Origin: Sphingopyxis sp. H050
Lineage (GTDB): Bacteria > Pseudomonadota > Alphaproteobacteria > Sphingomonadales > Sphingomonadaceae
Assembly (NCBI RefSeq): GCF_001468265.1
Contig: NZ_LNRZ01000001.1
Coordinates: forward strand, 124,001-188,000
Direction: 5' to 3'
Length of the DNA stretch: 64,000 nucleotides
How positions within the stretch are numbered: position 1 is the first letter of the stretch; each line of letters begins with the position of its first letter. The notes below the pieces were generated by a model. It saw only the letters and a program-made list of their open reading frames with translations. It ran no database searches and had not been told where the DNA came from. Of this stretch, positions 27,179-34,969 are shown piece by piece. A program made the translations under genes and the position numbers.

Positions 27179-28429
27179 CTACAGTAATTCGTTCAAATCC
27201 AACGCCTCGAGCAACGCCGCCCGCGCGCGCTGGACGTCGCGCACGAGCGCGGAGGAGGCGAGGTCGCCCGGTGCGATCGCTTCGGGCCAATGCGCCGCGA
27301 CGACCGCCGCAATCCGGTCGAGCTTCGCCGGATCGGCCATGAAACGCGGATCGACCGCCGCGGGGTCGGCGACAACGCGCAGGCGCAGGCACGCGGGACC
27401 GCCGCCGTTCGCCATCGACTGGCGGACGTCGACGGGCAGCAGACGGCGGATCGGGCCGTTGCCCGCGACATGCTCCTCCAACCAGCGCCAGACCGCAGGC
27501 GTCTCGCGCGCCTCGGTGGGAAGTACGAGCCCCATGCCGCCACCGTCGGGCAGGCTCACGAGCTGCGCGTTGAACAGATAGGATTTGATCGCGTCGGGCA
27601 GGCTCACCGCGCTCGCGGGAACTTCGACGATCTCGACCGTGGGCAAGGCGGCGCGGATTTCGGCATGCGCCGCTTCACGATCCTCGAACGCGGTTTCGTG
27701 GGTGAACAGCACGCGCTCGTTCGCGACCGCGACGACGTCGTTGTGAAAGGCGCCGCCCTGGATCGCGGTGTCCGACTGGCGGATGAACAGCGTGCGTGCC
27801 GGATCGAGCCGGTGCTTGCGCGCGATCGCTTTCGACGCGTCGAGATGCTGGCGCGCCGGGAACCGGCCGCCGCTCAGCCCATAGACGAAGATTTCGACAC
27901 CGGGCGAGCCATGCCCGTCGCAGAGCCGCATATGGTTGGCCGCGCCCTCGTCGCCAAAGGGGGCGGGGACGGGGCCGTGGACCGCGAAGGCGGGATCGGC
28001 AAAGGCGAGACGGAGCTGCGCCAGCGTGCCCTGCCATTCATGGCTGCGGTGCGGCATCGTCACCAGGTTGGCGACGGTCAGATGGCATTTGCCGTCGGCG
28101 CTGTCGGGTGCGGGCGAGACGGTCGCAGCATTCGCGGCCCACATCGACGAAGCCGACCAGGCCTGCGCGCGCAGATGCGCCTCGGCGGTATCGAGCGAGG
28201 CGCCGAGCGTTTCGAGCCACGGCACATCGGGCCGGTCGAGCGGCATGAAGAAGCCTTGGGGCAGGCCGAGCGCGATATTGTGGCGCATTTTGTCGATGCC
28301 CTGCAGCGCCGCGGCGCGCGGCTGCGACACGTCGCCCGCATTGCTCGCCGAGGCGATATTTCCGCGGCTGAGACCGGCGTAATTGTGGCTGGGCCCGATG
28401 ATGCCGTCGAAGTTGATTTCCGTGAGCAT
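27179..28429 (-). CDS. astB: N-succinylarginine dihydrolase
   Basis: This 416-residue guanidino-modifying enzyme converts N2-succinylarginine to N2-succinylornithine, CO2 and two NH3, step two of the arginine succinyltransferase (AST) pathway. The N-terminal FDGIIGPSHNYAGLSRGN and C-terminal NGGGPACLRLRVV (catalytic Cys near residue 347) are diagnostic. It lies downstream of astA on the same strand, separated by a family B repeat that may uncouple expression. astC and astD are not in the window. Confidence 0.95.
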   Translation of the reverse strand: MLTEINFDGIIGPSHNYAGLSRGNIASASNAGDVSQPRAAALQGIDKMRHNIALGLPQGFFMPLDRPDVPWLETLGASLDTAEAHLRAQAWSASSMWAANAATVSPAPDSADGKCHLTVANLVTMPHRSHEWQGTLAQLRLAFADPAFAVHGPVPAPFGDEGAANHMRLCDGHGSPGVEIFVYGLSGGRFPARQHLDASKAIARKHRLDPARTLFIRQSDTAIQGGAFHNDVVAVANERVLFTHETAFEDREAAHAEIRAALPTVEIVEVPASAVSLPDAIKSYLFNAQLVSLPDGGGMGLVLPTEARETPAVWRWLEEHVAGNGPIRRLLPVDVRQSMANGGGPACLRLRVVADPAAVDPRFMADPAKLDRIAAVVAAHWPEAIAPGDLASSALVRDVQRARAALLEALDLNELL

Positions 28430-28463
28430 GGCTTGCTCTCACTCCAGTTGTTCAATTCAAAAG

Positions 28464-28585
28464 CCGCTCGCCCTGAGCTTGTCGAAGCCTGTCCTGAGCG
28501 ACGCCGCAGGCGGCGTCGAAGGGGGCCGTTCTTTCTCAGCAACACCAAAGAAAGAACGGTGCTTCGCCAAGCTCGGCACGAACGG
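28464..28585. repeat. Family B repeat, extended form (copy 5)
   Basis: This extended family B element lies between astA and astB, with an inner GACGCCGC-AG-GCGGCGTC hairpin. Bases 28470-28535 are the exact reverse complement of 37043-37108. Confidence 0.9.
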
Positions 28586-28596
28586 ACGACAGGTTG

Positions 28597-29598
28597 TTAT
28601 CGGCCGATCCAGCTGATCTCATCGCCCGCGGCGACGCCCAATATGCGCGCGGCGTCGGCGTCGATCGTGCCGCTCTCGCCGATCTGGCCGAAGCAGCAAC
28701 GGAAATCGGCGAGCCGCCCGGTCGCGATCAGCGCGTCGCTGCCGCCTTCGGCAATCCCCGCCACCTCGATATGCTTCGCATCGCGGATGCTGGCGACCTG
28801 ATCGGTGCGGGCGGTCATCGTCGGGCCGCCGTCGAAGATGTCGACATAATTTTCGAACGCGAAGCCCTCATTCTCCAGCATCCGCATCGCGGCGCGTCCC
28901 GTGGGATGCGGGACGCCAATGACGCTGCGCGCATGCTCGCTCAGCATTGCGATATAGACGGGGTGCTTGGGCATCAGGTCGGCGATGAACTGGTTGCCGT
29001 GCACGGCGTTGAACTGGTCGGCTTCCTGAAAATTCATCCCGAAGAACTTGCCCGCGACCCCGTCCCAGAAGGGCGAGCCGCCGGCCTCGTCGATCACCCC
29101 GCGCAGCTCGGCGAGGATGCGGTCGGCGAAGCGGGGCCGGTGGCGCGCGATGAACAGGTAGCGCGAGCGCGCGAGCAGCAGCCCGAGCCCGCCGGCGCGC
29201 GCCGCGGGGTGGAGGAACAGCCCGCCGACTTCCGACGCGCCGTTCAGGTCGTTGCTCAGCATCAGCACCTGCGCGTGGAAGGTGCGGCCCAGCTGCTCGC
29301 TATGCTTGCTGTCGGTGCCGATGCGGTAGCTGTAGAAAGGCCAACGTTGGCCGACCTGCCCGAAAATCTGGCACGTGCCGCGCACCTCGCCGCTATCGAG
29401 ATCCTCCAGCATCATCAGATAGAGCTCGTCCGACGGATATTCCTTGTCCGACGCAAAGCTCGCTTCGGCGCGCTCCAGCTTGGCGCGCAAAGCCTTCTTG
29501 TCGGGGGGCAGATTGGTGAAGCCGCCCCCGGTCAGCTTCGCCATCTCGTAAATGCTTTGCAAATCGCCCGGCTTGGCTGCCCGGATCACATAATTCAC
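28597..29598 (-). CDS. astA: Arginine N-succinyltransferase
   Basis: This 333-residue GNAT-fold enzyme transfers succinate from succinyl-CoA to arginine, the first step of the AST pathway. Diagnostic stretches are AKLTGGGFTNLPPD, LLLARSRYLFIARHRPRF, and FWDGVAGKFFGMNFQEAD. The start is GTG 29598, overlapping the upstream M20 gene stop as GTGA, with GGGGGAC just before it. A longer upstream frame would read through that gene. Length is near the 344 of E. coli AstA. Confidence 0.94.
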   Translation of the reverse strand: MNYVIRAAKPGDLQSIYEMAKLTGGGFTNLPPDKKALRAKLERAEASFASDKEYPSDELYLMMLEDLDSGEVRGTCQIFGQVGQRWPFYSYRIGTDSKHSEQLGRTFHAQVLMLSNDLNGASEVGGLFLHPAARAGGLGLLLARSRYLFIARHRPRFADRILAELRGVIDEAGGSPFWDGVAGKFFGMNFQEADQFNAVHGNQFIADLMPKHPVYIAMLSEHARSVIGVPHPTGRAAMRMLENEGFAFENYVDIFDGGPTMTARTDQVASIRDAKHIEVAGIAEGGSDALIATGRLADFRCCFGQIGESGTIDADAARILGVAAGDEISWIGR

Positions 29599-30806
29599 AC
29601 CGTCCCCCGTTCCGCTATTCTTATCATCGTCAGTGCCGACAATTGCGCCCGTTCGGCCAGGCTGTCGACGATCAAAAATTCGTCCGACGAGTGAATCGCG
29701 CCGCCGCGCGGGCCCATCGTGTCGACCACCGGCACACCGCACGCGGCGATATTGTTGCCGTCGCACACACCGCCGGTCGCCTTCCAGCGGATCGGCGGCA
29801 GGCCGAGCGCGGCGCCGCAGTCGCGGACCAGTTCGAACAACCGCGTCGCGGCGGGATCGAGTGGCTTGGGCGGGCGGTTGAAATTGCCGTGGAGATGGCA
29901 ATGCACGTCATGCTCGCGCGACACCGCCGCCACCGCATCGCGCAGCGCGGTTTCGGCTGCGATCATCGCCGCGGGCGTCGAGGGGCGCAGATTGACGCGC
30001 AGGATCGCTTGGTCGGGGACGACATTGTTCGGGCCGCCGCCGTCGATCTTCGCCGGATTGACCTTGAGATCGGGCGATTTCAGCGCATTCAGTCGCAGCG
30101 CCAGATCGGCGGCGGCGATCAGCGCGTTGCGGCCGTCCTCGGGATTGCGCCCGGCATGCGCCGACCGGCCGTGGACGATCACCGAGAAATTGCCGCTGCC
30201 GGGCCGCGCGCCCGCCAATCCGCCATCGGGCAGCGCGGGCTCATAGGTGAGCGCGGCGGTCTTGCCCCTGGCCAGCTCGGCGATGAGCGCGGCCGAGGCG
30301 TGGCTGCCCGTTTCCTCGTCGCTGTTGATCATCACGTCGTAGCCGACGCGCGAGGCGAGCGGGGAGTCCTCGAGCGCCGTAAGCGCCGCGAGGATCACCG
30401 AAATCCCCGCCTTCATGTCGGCGGTGCCGGGGCCGTTGAGCACGCCGGGTTCGAGCCACTGGAGCGTCTGGAACGGGTGGTCGGCGGCGAACACCGTGTC
30501 CATATGGCCGGTGAGCAGCAGCTGCACCGGCGCCCCGGGCCGCACGCGAAGGTGGAGATGGTCGCCGCGCTGCGTCGTCTTGACGTTTCCCGCGGCGTCG
30601 ACGCTCTCGACCGGATCGGGCGCGACGAGCCGGACGTCGCCGGGCAGCGCCGCAAAGGCGTCGGCGAGCAGCCCCGCGACGGTCTTGAGCCCGGCGAGGT
30701 TGCCGGTGCCGCTGTTCACCGCGGCCCATGCTTCGACTTGGCGCAGCATCGGCGCATCGGCCGCGCGTTCGAGCGTCGCTTGTTCGGTTGCGGTCAGGCT
30801 GGTCAT
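29595..30806 (-). CDS. M20 family metallopeptidase/deacylase linked to arginine catabolism
   Basis: This 403-residue zinc hydrolase is of the carboxypeptidase G2 type. Metal and catalytic motifs are LTGHMDTVF, GPGTADMKAG (about residue 130), NSDEETGS (catalytic Glu, metal Glu) and the C-terminal GGAIHSSDEF His. A dimerisation lid lies between. It is translationally coupled to astA (GTGA overlap) and precedes it, which suggests a substrate in the same pathway, possibly an N-acyl amino acid such as succinylglutamate or succinylarginine. That is inference. ATG 30806 is chosen because it sits just after a plausible promoter; an ATG at 30842 would add 12 residues. Confidence 0.86.
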   Translation of the reverse strand: MTSLTATEQATLERAADAPMLRQVEAWAAVNSGTGNLAGLKTVAGLLADAFAALPGDVRLVAPDPVESVDAAGNVKTTQRGDHLHLRVRPGAPVQLLLTGHMDTVFAADHPFQTLQWLEPGVLNGPGTADMKAGISVILAALTALEDSPLASRVGYDVMINSDEETGSHASAALIAELARGKTAALTYEPALPDGGLAGARPGSGNFSVIVHGRSAHAGRNPEDGRNALIAAADLALRLNALKSPDLKVNPAKIDGGGPNNVVPDQAILRVNLRPSTPAAMIAAETALRDAVAAVSREHDVHCHLHGNFNRPPKPLDPAATRLFELVRDCGAALGLPPIRWKATGGVCDGNNIAACGVPVVDTMGPRGGAIHSSDEFLIVDSLAERAQLSALTMIRIAERGTV

Positions 30807-30813
30807 CCACCGG

Positions 30814-30842
30814 CTATAGCGAGCGGCGAGGGGCTTTGGCAC
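30814..30842 (-). promoter_or_regulatory. Candidate promoter of the M20-astA(-astB) transcript
   Basis: On the minus strand GTGCCA (30842-30837) and CTATAG (30819-30814) are 17 bp apart. The expected start falls within a base or two of ATG 30806, so the mRNA may be leaderless. Confidence 0.35.
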
Positions 30843-30855
30843 CCCCTGTGACGGG

Positions 30856-31527
30856 TCAGGCGGCGCGGGCGAACCAGATGATATGCCGCGCGCCCTTGCG
30901 GTTGCTGCGCGCGCGCACCGCGACCTCTTCGACCGCGAAGCCCGCGTCCTTCAGCCGCCGCGCGAATCGCACGTCGGGATGCGCCGACCAGATGGCCAGA
31001 ATGCCGCCGGGCCGCAGCGCGCGCCGCGCGCGGTCCAGCCCCGCGGCAGAATAAATGCGGTCGTTGCTTTCGCGGGTCAGCCCGTCGGGGCCGTTGTCGA
31101 CGTCGAGCAGGATCGCATCGAACGCGCCGACCGCTCCGCCGATCACCCCCGACACGTCGGCGATGCGCAGCGCGACGCGGGGGTCGTCGAGACAGCCCGC
31201 GGTCAGATCGGCCATCGGCCCGCGCGCCCAGTCGATGATGTCGGGCACCAGCTCGGCCACCGTGACGCGCGCGTCGGCGCCGAGCCGGGCCAGCGCGGCG
31301 CGCAGCGTGAACCCCATGCCATAGCCGCCGATCAGCAAATGCGCCGCCGTTCCGCCGCGCAGCCGGTCGCAGCTCATCTCGGCGAGTGCGACTTCCGAAC
31401 CGCTCAGCCGGCTGCTCATCAGCTCGTTGCCACCCAGCGCGATCGTGAAATCGCCGCCGCGCCGGAACAGGCGCAGCTCTTCGCCGCCGGGGACGGGAGC
31501 GGTGGCCAGGAGTTCGCGCGCGATCAT
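30856..31527 (-). CDS. Spermidine synthase-like (SpeE-fold) protein
   Basis: This 223-residue protein has a Rossmann-fold methyltransferase/aminopropyltransferase domain. LLIGGYGMGFTLRAAL (about residue 67) matches the nucleotide-binding GGxGxG region, followed by VTVAELVPDIIDWAR and DAILLDVDNGPDGL. Such short SpeE-like proteins usually lack the full polyamine-binding half, so true spermidine synthesis is uncertain; a methyltransferase role is possible. It is 49 bp upstream of the M20 gene on the same strand. ATG 31527 gives MIARELLATAPVPGG, where family similarity begins. Confidence 0.82.
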   Translation of the reverse strand: MIARELLATAPVPGGEELRLFRRGGDFTIALGGNELMSSRLSGSEVALAEMSCDRLRGGTAAHLLIGGYGMGFTLRAALARLGADARVTVAELVPDIIDWARGPMADLTAGCLDDPRVALRIADVSGVIGGAVGAFDAILLDVDNGPDGLTRESNDRIYSAAGLDRARRALRPGGILAIWSAHPDVRFARRLKDAGFAVEEVAVRARSNRKGARHIIWFARAA

Positions 31528-31567
31528 GGCGCGCCCATAGCGGCCGGCACCCCGCTTTGCACCCCCA

Positions 31568-31596
31568 TTGCCAACCCGGCGCAATCGCGCCATAGG
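31568..31596 (+). promoter_or_regulatory. Candidate glcB promoter
   Basis: TTGCCA (31568-31573) and CATAGG (31591-31596) lie 17 bp apart in the 128-bp divergent gap, giving a leader of about 50 nt to the malate synthase ATG. Confidence 0.35.
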
Positions 31597-31655
31597 GCGG
31601 CGGCCCTTTCCTCCCCGGATTCCATTGCGCGATCGCGCTGACCAAAGGGTGCTGA

Positions 31656-33749
31656 ATGACTGACTTCCTCGACCGCAACGGCCTCTCCGTCGATTCGCGT
31701 CTGGCCGCCTTCATCGAAGAAAAGGCGCTGCCCGGAACCGGCGTCGATGCGCAGAAATTCTGGGCCGACTTCGCCGACCTGCTCGCCAGGTTCGCCCCCG
31801 AAAATGCCGCGCTGCTCGCTAAACGCGACGATTTGCAGGCGCGGATCGATGCCTGGCATCAGGCGCGGGAGGGCCAGCCGCACGACGCGGCCGCCTATCA
31901 GGCCTTCCTCCGCGAAATCGGCTACCTCGTCCCCGAGCCTGCGCCGTTCCGGGTCGGCACCGTGGACGTCGACCCCGAGATCGCGACGATGGCGGGGCCG
32001 CAGCTCGTCGTGCCTGCGCTCAACGCGCGCTTTGCGCTCAACGCCGCCAATGCCCGCTGGGGCAGCCTCTACGACGCGCTTTACGGCACCGACGCGCTCG
32101 ACGCGCCGCCGGCAAAGCCCGGCGGTTACGATGCGACACGCGGCGCCGCGGTGATCGCGCGCGCCAAGGCTTTCCTCGACGAAGCGGTGCCGCTGGCGTC
32201 GGGAAGCTGGAGCGATTGGGACGGTGGCCAGTTGCTCCTCGCCGATCGCTCGCAATGGGCAGGCAGCAAGCCCGGCGGCATCCTCCTCAAGCACAATGGC
32301 CTGCATATCGAACTGGTGATAGATCCCGACAGCGCGATCGGCAGGACCGACCCGGCGGGCATCGCCGATGTGCTGCTCGAAGCCGCGCTGACGACGATCA
32401 TCGACCTCGAGGACAGCGTCGCCGCGGTCGATGGCGAGGACAAGACCCTCGGCTACACCAATTGGCTCGGCCTGATGCGCGGCGACCTCACCGAAAGCTT
32501 CGCCAAGGGCGGCGCGACCGTCACCCGCGCGATGGAGCCCGACCGCGAATGGACCGCGCCCGACGGCACGGCGTTCACGCTGCCCGGCCGCAGCGTGATG
32601 TTCGTGCGCAACGTCGGCCATCTGATGACGACGCCGATGATCCGCCTGCCGAACGGCGCCGAGGCGCCCGAGGGGCTCTGCGACGCCGTCATCACCAGCC
32701 TCTGTTCGCTCCACGACCTCCAGAATCTCGGCAGCCGCAAGAACAGCCGCGCGGGCAGCATCTATATCGTCAAGCCCAAGCAGCACGGGCCCGAGGAATG
32801 CGGCTTCACCGACCGGCTGTTCAACGCGGTCGAGGATATGCTCGGCCTCGACCGCCATACGATCAAGGTCGGCGTGATGGACGAGGAGCGCCGTACCAGC
32901 GCAAACCTCGCCGCGTGCATCGAGGCGGTGCGCGACCGCATCGTCTTCATCAACACCGGCTTCCTCGACCGCACCGGCGACGAGATCCACACCTCGATGC
33001 GCGCGGGCCCGATGATCCCCAAGGGCGAGATGAAGGCGAGCGACTGGATCGCCAGCTATGAGGACCGCAACGTCCGCATCGGCCTCGCCTGCGGGCTCAG
33101 CGGGCGGGCGCAGATCGGCAAGGGCATGTGGGCGATGCCCGACCTGATGCGCGCGATGCTGGAGGCGAAGATCGCCCATCCGAAGAGCGGCGCGAACACC
33201 GCCTGGGTGCCGTCGCCGACCGCCGCAACCTTGCACGCGCTCCATTATCACCAGGTCGATGTCTTCGCGCGGCAGAAGGAGATTGCGGGCGAGGCGGTGC
33301 CGTCGCTCGATCGGCTGCTCAACATTCCCGTCGCGGCCGGTCGCAACTGGAGCGAGGCCGAGATTGCGCGCGAGCTCGACAATAATTGCCAGGGCATCCT
33401 CGGCTATGTCGTGCGCTGGATCGACCAGGGCGTCGGCTGCTCGAAGGTCCCGGACATCGATGACATCGGCCTGATGGAGGACCGCGCGACGCTGCGGATC
33501 AGCAGCCAGGCGCTCGCCAACTGGCTGCTCCACGGCGTGTGCACCGAGGCGCAGGTCGATGCGGCGCTGGCGCGCATGGCGGCGAAGGTCGACGCGCAGA
33601 ACGCGGGCGACCCGCTGTACGAAAAGCTGACGCCCGACGGCATTGCGTATCGCGCCGCGCGCGCGCTGATCGTCGAGGGGGTGACCCAGCCGTCGGGCTA
33701 TACCGAACCGCTGCTGCACAAATATCGGCTGGAGAAGAAGGCGGCCTGA
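31656..33749 (+). CDS. glcB: Malate synthase G
   Basis: This 697-residue cytosolic enzyme condenses glyoxylate with acetyl-CoA to malate in the glyoxylate route. It is full length for isoform G (about 720). Recognisable stretches are [17 protein letters not shown] (about residue 248), [18 protein letters not shown], and [20 protein letters not shown] near the C-terminus. AAAGGG lies 8-13 nt before ATG. No isocitrate lyase gene is adjacent, so the source of glyoxylate is not shown here. Confidence 0.96.
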   Translation: MTDFLDRNGLSVDSRLAAFIEEKALPGTGVDAQKFWADFADLLARFAPENAALLAKRDDLQARIDAWHQAREGQPHDAAAYQAFLREIGYLVPEPAPFRVGTVDVDPEIATMAGPQLVVPALNARFALNAANARWGSLYDALYGTDALDAPPAKPGGYDATRGAAVIARAKAFLDEAVPLASGSWSDWDGGQLLLADRSQWAGSKPGGILLKHNGLHIELVIDPDSAIGRTDPAGIADVLLEAALTTIIDLEDSVAAVDGEDKTLGYTNWLGLMRGDLTESFAKGGATVTRAMEPDREWTAPDGTAFTLPGRSVMFVRNVGHLMTTPMIRLPNGAEAPEGLCDAVITSLCSLHDLQNLGSRKNSRAGSIYIVKPKQHGPEECGFTDRLFNAVEDMLGLDRHTIKVGVMDEERRTSANLAACIEAVRDRIVFINTGFLDRTGDEIHTSMRAGPMIPKGEMKASDWIASYEDRNVRIGLACGLSGRAQIGKGMWAMPDLMRAMLEAKIAHPKSGANTAWVPSPTAATLHALHYHQVDVFARQKEIAGEAVPSLDRLLNIPVAAGRNWSEAEIARELDNNCQGILGYVVRWIDQGVGCSKVPDIDDIGLMEDRATLRISSQALANWLLHGVCTEAQVDAALARMAAKVDAQNAGDPLYEKLTPDGIAYRAARALIVEGVTQPSGYTEPLLHKYRLEKKAA

Positions 33750-33757
33750 AGCGGATG

Positions 33758-33786
33758 CCTGCTTGGGGGTGGGGAGCGGACGTTAG
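33758..33786. repeat. Family D repeat (copy 1)
   Basis: GCCTGCTTGGGGGTGGGGAG plus CGGACGTTA lies between glcB and the convergent low-G+C gene and covers that gene's stop codon. Near-copies are at 37866-37895 and, inverted, 40785-40808. Confidence 0.6.
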
Positions 33787-34256
33787 ACCTTCAGCAGTCG
33801 CTTAGCCTGCTTGGTAGGGATAGCCAGTGCATAAGCAATATCTTCGATCGATATTTCTGGCCTCGCCTGTCGCAGATCATGCGCTGTTTCGACAAGAACT
33901 GGGCTTCTCGAGTCAAGGAATGTCGCCACATGTCCAGCTTCGCGCCCAAGACGGAGAATTAGTTCGTAGGAGAGAAAGTCGGGCGGCCATCTGGAATGTT
34001 CGACAATCGCGCTCAAAGTGTCTTGGTCAATGCGTTTCAAGCAGTAGTTATCGTGAATTCGTTCTTCTTGAGCGACCATCCAATTCTGTCCGCAGGCTCG
34101 ACAGGTGGACGCATAGAGCCACCACTTTTCGTCTCCGTAATTGCGAACAAGATCGAGCGTTTCAAAAATCCGCTCGTCCATGCCTTCGGCATCGCCCATA
34201 CCAATTACGGCCATGTCGGCCAGTTCGGAGCAACAGCAATCAGTTGAGTTATCCAT
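33783..34256 (-). CDS. Cysteine-containing protein of unknown function, lower G+C
   Basis: This 157-residue soluble protein has an N-terminal CCC triplet (DCCCSELADM), a central STCRACGQNWMVAQEERIHD segment (residues 51-70, possible CxxC metal site) and a helical C-terminus ending KRLLKV. I do not recognise the family and assign no function. The gene and its upstream gap are visibly lower in G+C (about half) than neighbours and use AT-rich codons, suggesting acquisition by transfer. Its stop is formed within a family D repeat. No partner gene is evident. Confidence 0.7.
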   Translation of the reverse strand: MDNSTDCCCSELADMAVIGMGDAEGMDERIFETLDLVRNYGDEKWWLYASTCRACGQNWMVAQEERIHDNYCLKRIDQDTLSAIVEHSRWPPDFLSYELILRLGREAGHVATFLDSRSPVLVETAHDLRQARPEISIEDIAYALAIPTKQAKRLLKV

Positions 34257-34391
34257 CGCGCATCACTGCACTAACGTACTGACGTCGGCAACCGGTCGTC
34301 AGCTGCCATGGAGCCAAACATCGACTGATTTTTGACTCGATACCGGGGGCACAAACGTATAGAACATAAGCGGAACAAAAAGGAGTCCGCC

Positions 34392-34886
34392 ATGTCCGCC
34401 GCCGTCGATGTCGCCTATCGCCACTATCCCAAAACCGGCCGCCTTGCGGGTCTGCGCGAAGCGGACGGCACCGTCTTCAAACTCTATCATCTGACCTCCC
34501 CCGACGCGCCGGTGCCGGACGATGTTGCCCGGCTTTGCGAAGACTGGTTCGAGGCCGAAGCCGCCGCCGTAGCCGATCCCGGGGATCATGGCTTCGTGCT
34601 GCTCCACCGCTGCGGCGCGGATTTCTATTTTCTGCTCGTCTCCGTGTGGCGCGGGTCGAACGAGCTGTGGGAGGCGGTCTGGTATCGCCACGGCGACATG
34701 CCCGCCTTCGCGCCCTTCGACCCCGCCTATCCGGGCGAAGCGGGCGCGGCGCGGCCGACCTTTTGCGTCTGGGAACTCGGCATCGTCGCGCACGAGGCGC
34801 AGGCGTGGGGGCGCTATCTTGCATCGTCCCGCCGCGACACGGATCTTGCGGTCTGGCGCGTCGACATATTCGAAGGCCCCGTCTAG
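34392..34886 (+). CDS. Conserved-looking soluble protein of unknown function
   Basis: This 164-residue protein starts MSAAVDVAYRHYPKTGRLAG and is rich in aromatic residues (FYFLLVSVWRGSNELWEAVW). It has no signal peptide or membrane helix. AAAGGAG lies 8 nt before ATG 34392, decisive for the start. I do not recognise a family. It lies 83 bp upstream of the GMC oxidoreductase gene on the same strand and could be co-transcribed with it. The upstream gap 34257-34391 is AT-richer and has only a poorly spaced promoter-like pair. Confidence 0.75.
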   Translation: MSAAVDVAYRHYPKTGRLAGLREADGTVFKLYHLTSPDAPVPDDVARLCEDWFEAEAAAVADPGDHGFVLLHRCGADFYFLLVSVWRGSNELWEAVWYRHGDMPAFAPFDPAYPGEAGAARPTFCVWELGIVAHEAQAWGRYLASSRRDTDLAVWRVDIFEGPV

Positions 34887-34969
34887 CTGTCGTTCCGATA
34901 CAATATCGCCTTGCGTTTCCGCCCTATAGGCCCGCATCTGCGCAGTGGGGACAGCAAGGGGGCAGGGCG

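Noticed and set aside
34332..34363. TTGACT and TATAGA upstream of the unknown gene at 34392
   Set aside because: The hexamers are good, but the 20-bp spacer is too long for a normal housekeeping promoter.
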